A stretch of DNA of 64,000 bases. It comes from Streptomyces tsukubensis. GTDB lineage: Bacteria; Actinomycetota; Actinomycetes; Streptomycetales; Streptomycetaceae. The stretch's first letter is position 1. Each line of letters opens with the position of its first letter. The position numbers and the translations under genes are program-made. Positions 1 through 8,604 of the stretch are shown one piece after another. A model generated the notes under the pieces. The model had not been told where the DNA came from, made no database searches, and saw only the letters and a program-made list of their open reading frames with translations. The stretch is taken from assembly GCF_003932715.1 (NCBI RefSeq), contig NZ_CP020700.1, positions 2,192,501 to 2,256,500 on the forward strand, written 5' to 3'.

Positions 1-755
1 ACGAATGCGTCCCAGCGCTCGTCGAGCCGGGCCCTGGCCGCCGCGCCGGTGACCGCGCCGCCGAGCACCGGGTAGTACCAGTCCATCGAATAGTGCGACT
101 TGTCGAGGAACCGCTCGGGATGGCACCGGATCGCATGGGCGAGGGCGCCCGCCGCCAGCTCCCAGTCGGGCTGCGGCTCACCGCGCTCCTCGGCGATCGC
201 GAGACCGCAGCGCAGCGCGTGGTGCACCGACGAACAGCCGGTCAGCAGCGCGTCGGTGACGGGGGTGCCGTCCGCCTCGCGCTTCCAGCCGATCTCGCCG
301 CCGGGCTGCTGGAGCCGTACGACGAAGTCCAGCGCGGCACGGACCACGGGCCACATACGGTCGAGGAAGGCCGGGTCGCGGGTGGTCAGCCAGTGGTGCC
401 AGGTGCCGACGGCGACGTATGCGGTGAAGTTGGTCTCGCGGCCCCGGTCGGTGGGCCGGGCCGGGTCGCCGTCCTGGTAGGCCGCGTACCAGGAGCCGTC
501 GTCGTTCTGGTGCTCCCGCAGCCAGTCGTACGCCCGGGCCGCGGCCTCGTGCTCCCCGGCCGCGTCCAGCGCCATCGCCGCCTCGGTGTGGTCCCAGGGG
601 TCGAGGTGGTGGCCGCGGAACCAGGGGATCGCGCCGTCGTCGCACTGCTGGGCACGGATCCCGGCGACGGTCTCGGCGGCCTGGGCGGCCGTCAGCACAC
701 CGGACAGGACAAGACGGCCGGTCGGCGGAGTGTGCGGGGTCCGGGGTGTCGTCAC
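1..755 (-). CDS. Prenyltransferase/squalene-oxidase-repeat-like protein (partial, C-terminus off the left edge)
   Basis: Open from a GTG at 755 to the window edge, 251 codons visible. The protein is rich in helical repeats of the alpha/alpha toroid type: QQCDDGAIPWF early on and EHQNDDGSWYAAY further along resemble the Q-x-x-DG-x-W repeats of squalene cyclases, prenyltransferases and glycoside hydrolase toroids. No DXDD cyclase motif is visible in the part present. The start GTG overlaps the stop of the upstream methyltransferase by four bases (GTGA), so the two are translationally coupled, and a glycosyltransferase lies one gene further up. The coupling suggests work on a glycan or glycolipid, but the substrate cannot be read from the sequence. 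It could equally be a six-hairpin glycosidase-like protein. Confidence 0.75.
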   Translation of the reverse strand, partial: MTTPRTPHTPPTGRLVLSGVLTAAQAAETVAGIRAQQCDDGAIPWFRGHHLDPWDHTEAAMALDAAGEHEAAARAYDWLREHQNDDGSWYAAYQDGDPARPTDRGRETNFTAYVAVGTWHHWLTTRDPAFLDRMWPVVRAALDFVVRLQQPGGEIGWKREADGTPVTDALLTGCSSVHHALRCGLAIAEERGEPQPDWELAAGALAHAIRCHPERFLDKSHYSMDWYYPVLGGAVTGAAARARLDERWDAF

Positions 756-1483
756 GCCTGCGCCAGGGGCAGCGCGGGCTTGGTCGCGTAGGCCACGAAG
801 CTCTTGCCGATCAGCGGGTTGAGGGCCTGTTCGGCGAGCCGGGTGGCCAGTGGCTTCTTCATGATGTCCCAGACCAGGAGCTTGTGGTACGCCTTGACCG
901 GCAGGACCTTGTCGTTGTCGACGCCGAAGGCGCACTTGAGCCACCAGTAGGGGCTGTGCAGGGCGTGGGCGTGGTGGGTGCCGTACGGGACGAGTCCGGC
1001 CTCCTCGATACGCGCGAGGAGTTCGTCCGCCTTGTAGATGCGGATATGGCCGCCCTCGACCTCGTGGTAGGCGTCGCTGAGCGCCCAGCAGATCTTCTCG
1101 GGGCCGTAGCGGGGGACGGTGACCGCGATCCGGCCGCCGGGCCGCAGGACCCGGACCATCTCGGCGAGCACGCCCTTGTCGTCGTGGATGTGCTCCATCA
1201 CCTCGGAGATGATCACGACGTCGAAGGACTCGTCGGGGAAGGGGAGGTTGAGCGCATCGCCCTCCATGGCGGTGGCGGTGGCGCCCTCGGGTGCCTCACC
1301 CGCCTCCTTCATCGCCGCGAACCACTTGGCGACCTCGCGGATCTCCTCGGCGTTGCGGTCGAGGGCGACGACCCGGGCCCCGCGCCGGTAGCACTCGAAG
1401 GCATGGCGTCCGGCACCGCAGCCGAGGTCCAGGACACGGTCGCCGGGGGCGAGCGGGAAGCGGGAGAAGTCGACGGTCAGCAC
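752..1483 (-). CDS. Class I SAM-dependent methyltransferase
   Basis: A 243-residue protein starting at GTG 1483, with an AGCAGGA ribosome site just upstream; the reading frame stays open further 5' only as a shadow of the glycosyltransferase gene. Motif I is VLDLGCGAG at residues 17-25, an acidic motif II lies in VVALDRNAEEI, and the post-motif SFDVVIISEVMEHIHD followed by VLRPGGRIAVTVP is typical of ubiE/COQ5-like enzymes. It transfers a methyl group from S-adenosylmethionine to an unknown acceptor in the cytoplasm. It sits between a GT4 glycosyltransferase and the toroid protein, overlapping the latter by four bases, so the three probably form one operon. Confidence 0.88.
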   Translation of the reverse strand: MLTVDFSRFPLAPGDRVLDLGCGAGRHAFECYRRGARVVALDRNAEEIREVAKWFAAMKEAGEAPEGATATAMEGDALNLPFPDESFDVVIISEVMEHIHDDKGVLAEMVRVLRPGGRIAVTVPRYGPEKICWALSDAYHEVEGGHIRIYKADELLARIEEAGLVPYGTHHAHALHSPYWWLKCAFGVDNDKVLPVKAYHKLLVWDIMKKPLATRLAEQALNPLIGKSFVAYATKPALPLAQA

Positions 1484-1649
1484 GCGTTCCTGCTTTCGCG
1501 GTCGGCACGGGAGGGGCGGAAGGAGGGGGACGGGCGGGGACACCGGCGGGGCGGAAACGTTCCGGCGACCACGGCTGCGACCGCTGTGGAAGCGGCGGGC
1601 GGCGGTACGGCGGCGCACCCGGAAGAAGCGCGGGTACGGGCGGGGCGGG

Positions 1650-3146
1650 TCACCGGGCGGCCGTCCGGGCTCCCCGGCGCGAGCGCGCGGCCCGCTCCAC
1701 GGCCTCCCGGTACAGCTCCGCCGTGCCCTCCGCGGCACGGGCCCAGGTGAATCGTTCCAGCACCCGGGCGCGCCCGGCCGCGCCCAGCCGCGCCCGCAGC
1801 TCCGCGTCCCCGAGCAGCCGGCCCAGGGCCGCCGCCAGGGCGCCCGCGTCGCCGGGCGGTACCGCGAGGCAGGTCTCGCCGTCGGGGCCGGCGACCTCCG
1901 GGATCGCACCGCCGGTGGTGGCGGTGAGCGGAGTGCCGGTGGCCATCGCCTCCGCGGCGGGCAGGGAGAAACCCTCGTACAGGGACGGTACGCAGGCGAT
2001 CTGCGAGCCGCGCACCAGATCGACCAGCTCCGGGTCGGAGACGCCCTTGACGAACTCGACCGCGCCGCCGAGCCCGTACCGTTCGATGGCCCGGGCGACC
2101 GGCCCGTCCTCGGCCCGCTTGCCGACCACGACGAGATGCGCGCCGGGGTGTTCGGTACGGACCTTGGCCAGCGCCTCCACCAGATGCACCAGGCCCTTGA
2201 GCGGCACATCGGCGCTGGAGGTGGTGATGATCCGGCCGGGGATCTCGGCGACGGCCGGATCGGGCGAGAACAGGCCGGTGTCGGCGCCGATGTGGACCAC
2301 GCGGATGCGGTCGGGGCGGACGCCGAGGTGCTCTTCGATCTCGCGCCGGGAGGTGTCGGAGACCGTGAGCACGGACGGCAGCCGCCGGGCCACGCGCTTC
2401 TGCATCCGGGTGAAGGCGTACCAGCGGCGCAGCGAGGCCCGGCGCTGCCAGCCGGCGGCGGCGTCGAGTTCGAGCTGCCGGTCGACGGTGATCGGGTGGT
2501 GGACGGTGGTGACCAGAGGGGCGCCGAGGTCGCCGAGGAGTCCGTAGCCGAGGGTCTGGTTGTCGTGGACGACGTCGAACCGGCCGCGGTGGGCGCGCAG
2601 ATGGCGGCGGGCCCGCAGGGAGAACGTCAGCGGCTCGGGAAAGCCGCCGGTCCACATGGTGCCGACCTCCAGGGCGTCGACCCAGTCGCGGTACTCGTCC
2701 CGGGCGGGCGTACGGAAGGGGTCCGGGCTGCGGTAGAGGTCGAGGCTGGGGAGTTCGGTGAGCCGGACGCCCTCTTCCGGGTCGAGCACGGGATAGGGCT
2801 GGGCACCGATCACCTCGACGTCGTGGCCGAGGCGGGCGAGTTCGCGGGAGAGATGGCGGACGTAGACGCCCTGGCCGCCGCAGAAAGGATTGCCCTTGTA
2901 CGTGAGGAGGGCGATGCGCAGGGGGCGTTCACCGCGGCCGGGGGCGCCGCCGCGGGGGGCGTCGGCGGGGGCTCCGGGAGTGTCGCGGCCGCCGCTTCCG
3001 GGGGGCTGGGGGGAGTCGTCTCCGGAGGGCAGGAGGGAGCCGTTTCCGGGGGGCTGGGGAGTGTCGTTTCCGGGGGTTCGGACGGGATCGCGCGGCGCGC
3101 CGTCCTCCGGGTCACGGGGACCGGCTTCGATGGCCTCAGCGGTCAC
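1650..3146 (-). CDS. Glycosyltransferase family 4 (GT-B) protein
   Basis: 498 residues. The first 75 or so are a Pro/Gly/Asp-rich, probably disordered tail containing repeated PPG and GxD blocks. The GT-B fold begins at RIALLTYKGNPFCGGQGVYVRHL, where the glycine-rich acceptor loop is obvious. In the C-terminal half LYEGFSLPAAEAMATGTPL gives the E-x7-E nucleotide-sugar motif. It should move a sugar from a nucleotide donor to a cell-surface or lipid acceptor at the cytoplasmic face. It heads a minus-strand unit with the methyltransferase (166 bases downstream) and the toroid protein. The low-complexity N-terminus may be over-extended; an internal start near residue 70 cannot be excluded. Confidence 0.88.
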   Translation of the reverse strand: MTAEAIEAGPRDPEDGAPRDPVRTPGNDTPQPPGNGSLLPSGDDSPQPPGSGGRDTPGAPADAPRGGAPGRGERPLRIALLTYKGNPFCGGQGVYVRHLSRELARLGHDVEVIGAQPYPVLDPEEGVRLTELPSLDLYRSPDPFRTPARDEYRDWVDALEVGTMWTGGFPEPLTFSLRARRHLRAHRGRFDVVHDNQTLGYGLLGDLGAPLVTTVHHPITVDRQLELDAAAGWQRRASLRRWYAFTRMQKRVARRLPSVLTVSDTSRREIEEHLGVRPDRIRVVHIGADTGLFSPDPAVAEIPGRIITTSSADVPLKGLVHLVEALAKVRTEHPGAHLVVVGKRAEDGPVARAIERYGLGGAVEFVKGVSDPELVDLVRGSQIACVPSLYEGFSLPAAEAMATGTPLTATTGGAIPEVAGPDGETCLAVPPGDAGALAAALGRLLGDAELRARLGAAGRARVLERFTWARAAEGTAELYREAVERAARSRRGARTAAR

Positions 3147-3201
3147 TCACGGCCCCCTGTCTCCCCTACGTTTCGGCGGAGCGTAACCGCTCGCGCTAAT
3201 C

Positions 3202-3215
3202 TAGAACAAGTTTCA
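3202..3215. promoter_or_regulatory. KstR-type operator upstream of kstR
   Basis: The 14 bases TAGAACAAGTTTCA match the published KstR consensus TnnAACnnGTTnnA at every fixed position. The site lies 138 bases before the KstR homologue and 56 bases before the divergent glycosyltransferase start, as expected for autoregulation. The match is seen directly; binding is inferred. Confidence 0.75.
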
Positions 3216-3352
3216 GACTTGCCCGCTCAAGGAGCATTGAATCTACCCGCAGGTAGCTCCGTCATGACGGCCGGATCAGGTGATTCACGCCACGACGGGC
3301 CGGGTACGGCGGGCTCGGCAACGGGCGCAACGGGGAACGGGGTACGCGGACG

Positions 3353-4270
3353 ATGACAGCCGAAGCCCAGCAGGCACGACGGGGACCCGGACGGGCTTCC
3401 GGGCCGGTTCCCCGCGGCGCGAACGGCACGGAACCTGCTCCGGCCGCCGGACCCGCACCGGACCCCGCACCCGACCCCGCGGCGGGGCCGGGCCCCCGGC
3501 CCCGTACCGCCGCCCCGTACTCCGCGGCCGCAGCCGCACCCGCAGGGGCGCGGTCCGCGGCCGGGTCCGCGGGGGCGCGGTCCGCGGCCGGGTCCGCGGC
3601 CCGGCCGGGGGCGGGCGCCGGGCGGGGCCCCGTACCGCAGCCGGGGACGGTGCCCGGCTCGCCGCCCCTGACGGAGCGCCAGGAGGCCAGACGCCGCCGG
3701 ATCCTGCACGCCAGCGCCCAGCTCGCGGGCCGGGGCGGCTTCGAAGCCGTCCAGATGCGGGAGGTGGCCGAGGCCGCGGGCGTCGCCCTCGGCACCCTCT
3801 ACCGCTACTTCCCCTCCAAGATCCACCTGCTGGTCGCCACCATGCAGGACCAGCTCCAGCATCTCCACACCACCCTCCGCAAACGGCCCCCGGGCGGGGC
3901 GACCGCAGCCGAGCGGGTGGCGGAGACCCTGATGCGGGCCTTCCGGGCGCTCCAGCGCGAACCGCAGCTCGCGGACGCGATGGTGCGCGCCCTGACCTTC
4001 GCCGACCGCAGTGTCAGCCCCGAGGTGGACACGGTCTCGCGGCAGACGACGGCGATCATCCTGGACGCGACGGGCCTCGACGATCCGACGCCCGAGCAGC
4101 TCTCGGCGGTCCGGGTGATCGAACACACCTGGCACTCGGCGCTGATCACCTGGCTGTCGGGGCGGGCGTCGATCGCCCAGGTGAAGATCGACATCGAGAC
4201 CGTGTGCCGGCTGATCGACCTGACGGCGCCGGACCCGGAGGCGGACGGCCGGCGGGGCCGCCGGGGCTGA
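3353..4270 (+). CDS. kstR: TetR-family regulator, KstR homologue
   Basis: 305 residues. The first 105 are Ala/Pro/Gly-rich with a duplicated GARSAAGSA block, absent from typical family members and probably disordered. The helix-turn-helix domain follows (LTERQEARRRRILHASAQLA, then MREVAEAAGVALGTLYRYFPSK) and is very close to mycobacterial KstR, the repressor of cholesterol side-chain and ring degradation genes. In mycobacteria KstR is released by a CoA thioester of a cholesterol catabolite. A perfect KstR-type operator lies upstream, and near-consensus sites flank the FadA5/CYP125-type genes 16 kb away, which are therefore its likely targets. The ALDH and ferredoxin genes converge on it from the other side. 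Confidence 0.85.
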   Translation: MTAEAQQARRGPGRASGPVPRGANGTEPAPAAGPAPDPAPDPAAGPGPRPRTAAPYSAAAAAPAGARSAAGSAGARSAAGSAARPGAGAGRGPVPQPGTVPGSPPLTERQEARRRRILHASAQLAGRGGFEAVQMREVAEAAGVALGTLYRYFPSKIHLLVATMQDQLQHLHTTLRKRPPGGATAAERVAETLMRAFRALQREPQLADAMVRALTFADRSVSPEVDTVSRQTTAIILDATGLDDPTPEQLSAVRVIEHTWHSALITWLSGRASIAQVKIDIETVCRLIDLTAPDPEADGRRGRRG

Positions 4271-4316
4271 GGCCCGTTGGGCGCCGGGCCGGGGCGGGCC
4301 CGGCCCGGTTCCCGGC

Positions 4317-4550
4317 TCACTCCTCCGGCGGAAAGACCGGTTCACCGCTGTCCAGCAGGGTGATCACGATCGCCTCCACCGGACAGTTCTCCGCCGCTGC
4401 GAGCACGGTCTCGTTCGCGTCCGTCGCCGCCTCCTTGGGGCGGGCCTGCCGCGCCGAGTCCAGGGCGAAGCCCTCCGGGGCCGTACCCACGCACATCCCG
4501 GAGCCGATGCAGACCCCTCGGTCGACCTCCACGTGCCAGCGGTCGCCCAT
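4317..4550 (-). CDS. [3Fe-4S]-type ferredoxin
   Basis: 77 residues starting MGDRWHVEVDRG. The cluster ligands are the two Cys of CIGSGMC and the Cys of NCPVEAI; the second Cys of a full [4Fe-4S] CxxCxxC motif is missing, as in the single-cluster [3Fe-4S] ferredoxins that feed bacterial cytochromes P450. The acidic C-terminus (EPVFPPEE) is usual. It lies 64 bases downstream of the aldehyde dehydrogenase on the same strand and is probably co-transcribed. A CYP125-type P450 encoded 16 kb away is a plausible partner, though other P450s of the cell could use it. Confidence 0.9.
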   Translation of the reverse strand: MGDRWHVEVDRGVCIGSGMCVGTAPEGFALDSARQARPKEAATDANETVLAAAENCPVEAIVITLLDSGEPVFPPEE

Positions 4551-4614
4551 CACACGCCTCCGTCCGTCGAGTTCGAGTTGTGCCGTGCCGTGGTCGCGGT
4601 CCGCTTCCGGCGGC

Positions 4615-6090
4615 TCAGGAGCCGTATCCGGCGGGCAGATGGATCGTCTTGTGCTCCAGATACGCGGCGTACCCCTCGGTTCCGAACTCCCGCCCGAGCC
4701 CGGAGTTCTTGTAGCCGCCGAAGGGGCCCAGCATGTCGAGGCTGAAGGTGTTGACGTTGTACGTCCCGGTCCGGATCCTGCGGGCGAAGGCGATACCGCG
4801 CTCCGGGTCGGCGGTCCACACGCTGCCGCTGAGCCCGTAGTCGGAGTCGTTCGCGATCCGTACCGCCTCCTCCTCGTCCCCGTACGGCAGCAGACAGACG
4901 ACCGGTCCGAAGATCTCCTCCCGTGCCACGCGCATCCCGTTGTCGACGTCGCCCAGGAGGGTCGGTTCGACGTACCAGCCCCGCTCCAGCCCCTTCGGGC
5001 GGCCGCCGCCGGTGAGGATCCGGGCGCCTTCGCTCCGCCCGGCCCCGATGTAGTCGAGGGAGCGGCGGCGCTGGCGCTCCGCGACCAGCGGGCCGAGCCC
5101 GGTGGCGGGGTCCAGCGGATCACCGACGGTCAGCGCCTCCGCCGCGGCGGTCAGCGCTTCGGCTGTCTCCGCGTAGCGTGCGCGCGGTGCCAGGATCCGG
5201 GTCTGGGCCACGCACGCCTGACCGTTGTTCATCCAGGCCGCGGGGGCGATCCCGGCGACCGCTTCGGAGATATCGGCGTCCGGCAGGATCACCGCGGCCG
5301 ACTTTCCGCCCAGTTCGAGGGTGACCCGGGTCAGATTGCGGGCGGCCACCTCCATGACGCGCCGGCCCGCGGCTACCGAGCCGGTGAAGGACACCTTGTC
5401 GACGCCCGGATGCCCCACCAGATACTCGCCGGTCCCGCGCCCCGCGGGCAGGATGGACAGCACGCCTTCGGGCAGTCCGGCCTCGCGGACGATCTCGGCG
5501 AGGAGATAGGAGTCGAGAGGGGTCTCCGGGGAGGGTTTCAGCACCGCCGTACAGCCCGCGAGCAGGGCGGGGGCGAGTTTGGCCGCCGCGGTGAACTGCG
5601 GGACGTTCCACGGCACGATCGCCGCGACGACGCCGACGGGTTCGCGCCGCACCAGGATCGGGCCGAGCACCCCCGCGCGCGGCTCCTCCTCCGCGACCGC
5701 GCGGGCCACGGTGATCGCGGAATCCCACACCATCATCGCGCCGAGCGCCTGGGCGAGGACGCTCCACGCGTACGGGGAGCCGTTCTGGGCGCTGATCACC
5801 CGGGCGAACTCCTCGTGACGTACGGCGATCGCGTCCTTGATCCGGCCGATGACCGCGATCCGCTCCTCCAGGGCCATCCGGGGCCAGGGCCCCTCGTCGA
5901 AGGCCCGGCGGGCGGCGGCGACGGCCCGGTCCGCGTCCGCCGGGGACGCGTGCGGGACCCGGCCGATGACCTGTTCGGTATGGGGCGAGACGACGTCGAT
6001 GGTGTCGGTGCCGAGGGGGTCGGTCCAGGCTCCGCCGATGAAGAGCTGTTCGTGTGCGGTGAACTCCGTGGGTTCCGTGGGTTCCGTCAT
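4615..6090 (-). CDS. NAD(P)-dependent aldehyde dehydrogenase
   Basis: 491 residues from ATG 6090. The family signatures are in order: VAAIVPWNVPQ, the nucleotide-binding FTGSVAAGRRV, the catalytic-base region LELGGKSAAV, the catalytic cysteine in NNGQACVAQTRI near residue 300, and EEIFGPVV towards the end. It oxidises an aldehyde to the acid, or to a CoA-ready product, in the cytoplasm. It is followed by the ferredoxin gene and preceded by a tandem-repeat tract and a 17-bp dyad shared with two other promoters in this window. Next to kstR it may act on an aldehyde made during side-chain oxidation, but nothing in the sequence fixes the substrate. Confidence 0.9.
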   Translation of the reverse strand: MTEPTEPTEFTAHEQLFIGGAWTDPLGTDTIDVVSPHTEQVIGRVPHASPADADRAVAAARRAFDEGPWPRMALEERIAVIGRIKDAIAVRHEEFARVISAQNGSPYAWSVLAQALGAMMVWDSAITVARAVAEEEPRAGVLGPILVRREPVGVVAAIVPWNVPQFTAAAKLAPALLAGCTAVLKPSPETPLDSYLLAEIVREAGLPEGVLSILPAGRGTGEYLVGHPGVDKVSFTGSVAAGRRVMEVAARNLTRVTLELGGKSAAVILPDADISEAVAGIAPAAWMNNGQACVAQTRILAPRARYAETAEALTAAAEALTVGDPLDPATGLGPLVAERQRRRSLDYIGAGRSEGARILTGGGRPKGLERGWYVEPTLLGDVDNGMRVAREEIFGPVVCLLPYGDEEEAVRIANDSDYGLSGSVWTADPERGIAFARRIRTGTYNVNTFSLDMLGPFGGYKNSGLGREFGTEGYAAYLEHKTIHLPAGYGS

Positions 6091-6128
6091 GGCCGCCGCC
6101 TCTCCCGCGCCGGGGCTTCTTCCACCAG

Positions 6129-6178
6129 ATGTCCGACGAGATGTCCGACGAGATTTCTGAACGAGATCTCTGAACGAG
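6129..6178. repeat. Short tandem repeats upstream of the aldehyde dehydrogenase
   Basis: Two perfect copies of ATGTCCGACGAG (6129-6152) are followed by two copies of the related 13-mer ATTTCTGAACGAG / ATCTCTGAACGAG (6153-6178). The tract runs directly into the TCTGA-N7-TCAGA dyad at 6182-6198. It lies 39 bases ahead of the ALDH start codon, so it would be in its leader or promoter. Confidence 0.85.
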
Positions 6179-6181
6179 ATT

Positions 6182-6198
6182 TCTGACGCTGCGTCAGA
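6182..6198. promoter_or_regulatory. 17-bp dyad operator, copy 1
   Basis: TCTGACGCTGCGTCAGA, a near-perfect inverted repeat whose arms extend by one more base pair on each side (TTCTGACGC / GCGTCAGAA around a central T). It is located in the 230-base divergent space between the aldehyde dehydrogenase and the GGCT-fold gene. Related 17-mers with the same spacing occur at 7069-7085 and 20737-20753. The size and symmetry suit a TetR-family dimer. Confidence 0.6.
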
Positions 6199-6320
6199 AC
6201 TGATATCAGCTCCGGGAGGAGTAATCCAGACCCGGGAGCCGGGCGGGGCGGACCGCGGGGGCCGGGGGCCGGGGCGCGGCGCCCCGGCCGGATCCCGGAG
6301 GCGGTGCGTACGGTGGGTGC

Positions 6321-7028
6321 ATGAGCGGCACTCCCCCGCGTCCGGTACGCCCGGATCCGCGCCCACCGGCGGCCGGTGCGCGGCCCGAGCGGGTCTGGTA
6401 CGCCTCGTACGGCTCCAACACCGACCCGGTACGGCTGCGCGCCTATCTCCTCGGCGGGCGGCCGGCGGGGGCGGCGCGGCCCACTCCGGGCTGCCGGGAT
6501 CCACGGCCCCCCGAGCGGTCCATCCCGCTCGAACTCCCGGGCAGGCTGCACTTCGCGACCCGGTCGCCGGTCTGGTCGGGCGGACGGGCGTTCTGGGACC
6601 CGGACGCCGGGGGCACGACCTGGGCGCGGGCGTATCTGATCACGCTCGGCCAGTTCTCCGACATCGCGGCGCAGGAGATGTACCGCACCCCCGGCCCCGG
6701 TACGGATCTCGACCCGGCCGGGGCGCTGGCCGACGGGCGCGCGGCGCTCGGGCCGGGCCGGTACGAGACGCTGGTCTGCCCCGGGTTCGTCGGCGGGCTG
6801 CCGGTGCTGACCTTCACCGCGCCGTGGCGGTGCGGCGAGGTCCCCGGGGTGTGCCCGTCCGCCGCTTACCTGCGGCATCTGGCGGCCGGGCTGCTGGACG
6901 CCGGGGCGTGGGAGGCGTCCACGGTCGCGCGCTATCTGGCGGCGGCGCCGGGCGCGGAGGGGTGGACGCCGGAGCGGGTGGCGGAGCTGATGCCCGGCGC
7001 CGCGAAGCCGGCACCCGGTACCGCATAG
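6321..7028 (+). CDS. Gamma-glutamylcyclotransferase-fold protein
   Basis: 235 residues. After a 20-residue Pro/Arg-rich start, WYASYGSNTDPVRLRAYLLGG carries the YGSN motif that binds the gamma-glutamyl substrate in the GGCT/AIG2 fold. The middle (FWDPDAGGTTWARAYLITLGQF) fits the rest of the small beta-barrel domain. Family members cyclise gamma-glutamyl amino acids or amines, but many Streptomyces copies have no assigned substrate. It is divergent from the aldehyde dehydrogenase across the dyad at 6182 and stands ahead of the MBL hydrolase with a separate promoter between them. Confidence 0.72.
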   Translation: MSGTPPRPVRPDPRPPAAGARPERVWYASYGSNTDPVRLRAYLLGGRPAGAARPTPGCRDPRPPERSIPLELPGRLHFATRSPVWSGGRAFWDPDAGGTTWARAYLITLGQFSDIAAQEMYRTPGPGTDLDPAGALADGRAALGPGRYETLVCPGFVGGLPVLTFTAPWRCGEVPGVCPSAAYLRHLAAGLLDAGAWEASTVARYLAAAPGAEGWTPERVAELMPGAAKPAPGTA

Positions 7029-7068
7029 CCGATGCCCGCTACCGCGAGAAAGCCCCGACGGCAGAGTT

Positions 7069-7097
7069 CCTGACACTGCATCAGATTCCGTTATGAT
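7069..7097 (+). promoter_or_regulatory. Promoter of the MBL gene overlapped by dyad operator, copy 2
   Basis: The dyad CCTGACACTGCATCAGA (7069-7085) agrees with the ALDH dyad at 14 of 17 positions. It overlaps a promoter-like pair: CTGACA at 7070-7075 and TATGAT at 7092-7097, 16 bases apart. A repressor on the dyad would cover the -35 element. The predicted transcript would have a leader of about 210 bases before the ATG at 7315. Confidence 0.5.
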
Positions 7098-7314
7098 GCA
7101 GTTGCCCACGTCAACGAGTAGCGGGGGTACGTGCCCCGGGGGCCACCGGCAGCGGGGCCCGCGGACCACCGCGAGCAGCACGAACAGCGCGAACAGGGGC
7201 ACAGCCGGAGAACGAACCCCGCCGGGCACGGCGCCCACCCGCAGCCGCAGTCCCGCACGGGCCCACGGCGGCACCGATCGCCGCACCGTCCCGGAGAGCA
7301 GCCGAGGAGCGTGC

Positions 7315-8364
7315 ATGCCACAGGTGATCGACCACGGCGGAGGCGTCTGGTCCGTCCAGGTCCCCATCCCCGACAACCCCCTCGGCCACACCCTGGTCCA
7401 TGTCCTCGACACCGGCCGCGGCCCGGTCCTCGTCGACACCGGCTGGGACGACCCTGCCTCCTGGGACGCGCTCACCGAGGGTCTTGCCGCCGTCGGTACC
7501 GCGGTCCGCGAACTGCACGGGGTCGTGATCACCCACCACCATCCGGACCACCACGGGCTCTCCGGCCGGGTCCGGGAGGAGTCCGGGGCGTGGCTCGCGA
7601 TGCACCCGGCGGACACCGCGATCGTCCGGCGCACCCGCGGCTCCCACCCCTCCCTCTGGTTCGACTATCTGACCGACAGGCTCGTCCGCGCCGGGGCGCC
7701 CGACGCGCATCTCGCGCCGCTGCAGGCGGCCCGCGCCGCGGGCCGGACCGGCGGCCTGCCCGGACTCGGCGCCGCCCTGCCCGACCGGGAGATCGTCCCC
7801 GGCGAGCTGCTGCCGCTGGCGGGCCGGAAACTGCGCGCGATATGGACGCCGGGGCATACCCCCGGGCATGTCTGCCTCCATCTGGAGGAGGCCCACCCGG
7901 CCGGGCTGCCCGGCGCCGGGAGGCTCTTCTCCGGAGACCATCTGCTGCCCGGGATCAGCCCTCACATCGGGCTGTACGAGGATCCCGAAAGCACTGTCGG
8001 AGCCGACGACGGCGACACCGATCCGCTGGGCGACTACTCGGCCTCCCTGGAGCGCATCGCCCGGCTCGCCCCGGCCGAGGTCCTCCCCGCCCACCAGCAC
8101 GCCTTCACCGGCGCCGAGGCCCGGGTCCGGGAGCTGCTCGCCCACCACGAGGACCGCCTCCGGGGCCTCCTCGCGCTCCTCTCCGTACCCCTCACCCCCT
8201 GGCAGGCGGCCGAACGCATGGCATGGAACCGCCCCTGGTCCGCGATCCCGCACGCCTCCCGCACGATCGCCGTCTCGGAGGCCGAAGCCCATCTGCGCCG
8301 TCTGGTGAAACTGGGCCGCGCGGAGGTCCTGCCGGGGATACCGACGCGGTACGCGGCGGTCTGA
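7315..8364 (+). CDS. MBL-fold metallohydrolase with C-terminal winged-helix-like region
   Basis: 349 residues from ATG 7315, which has a GAGGAGC ribosome site; the frame is open further upstream without one. The zinc motif THHHPDHHG is at residues 73-81, an N-terminal DTGWDD strand precedes it, and GHTPGHVCLH and FSGDHLLPGIS supply further metal ligands. The last 80 or so residues (LAHHEDRL to LGRAEVLPG) resemble the winged helix of the LACTB2 / beta-lactamase-2-like subgroup. Such proteins hydrolyse esters, thioesters or phosphodiesters. The shared dyad operator links it to the ALDH and the FadA5/CYP125 genes, so an acyl-CoA thioesterase-like job is possible, but this is only inference. Confidence 0.85.
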   Translation: MPQVIDHGGGVWSVQVPIPDNPLGHTLVHVLDTGRGPVLVDTGWDDPASWDALTEGLAAVGTAVRELHGVVITHHHPDHHGLSGRVREESGAWLAMHPADTAIVRRTRGSHPSLWFDYLTDRLVRAGAPDAHLAPLQAARAAGRTGGLPGLGAALPDREIVPGELLPLAGRKLRAIWTPGHTPGHVCLHLEEAHPAGLPGAGRLFSGDHLLPGISPHIGLYEDPESTVGADDGDTDPLGDYSASLERIARLAPAEVLPAHQHAFTGAEARVRELLAHHEDRLRGLLALLSVPLTPWQAAERMAWNRPWSAIPHASRTIAVSEAEAHLRRLVKLGRAEVLPGIPTRYAAV

Positions 8365-8455
8365 GCCGATGCCGGGAAGCCTGCCCCGGTCCCGTACCGC
8401 CCGGAAATCCACCGCCGCGGGCGGCACCGCCCGCGACCGTCGGTAAAGTGGACTG

Positions 8456-8604
8456 GTCGTATCACGCCCTTACAGGGGGAAGCCGGTGCGAATCCGGCAC
8501 TGACCCGCAGCCGTGAGCCGTCGGCGCGCGCCGTGTCCGTGACCCCGCAGGTCACCTCCGTACGCGCCGGGCAGAGTCGGAATGCCCTGTACGCGGACGT
8601 GACC
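8456..8604 (+). promoter_or_regulatory. Cobalamin (B12) riboswitch
   Basis: Conserved blocks of the cobalamin aptamer appear in order: GGGGGAAGCCGGTGCGAATC near 8475, CCGGCACTGACCCGCAGCCG, and the closing GCAGAGTCGGAATGCC at 8571-8586. A hairpin with arms GCCACCGGC/GCCGGTGGC (8612-8633) follows and may be part of the expression platform. The next gene starts at 8742 and heads a cobalamin-type ECF transporter operon, which fits repression by adenosylcobalamin. Confidence 0.9.

Noticed and set aside
3280..6186. 968-codon plus-strand frame
   Set aside because: Shadow of the TetR, ferredoxin and ALDH genes; composition is Arg/Gly/Pro-rich noise without a family motif.
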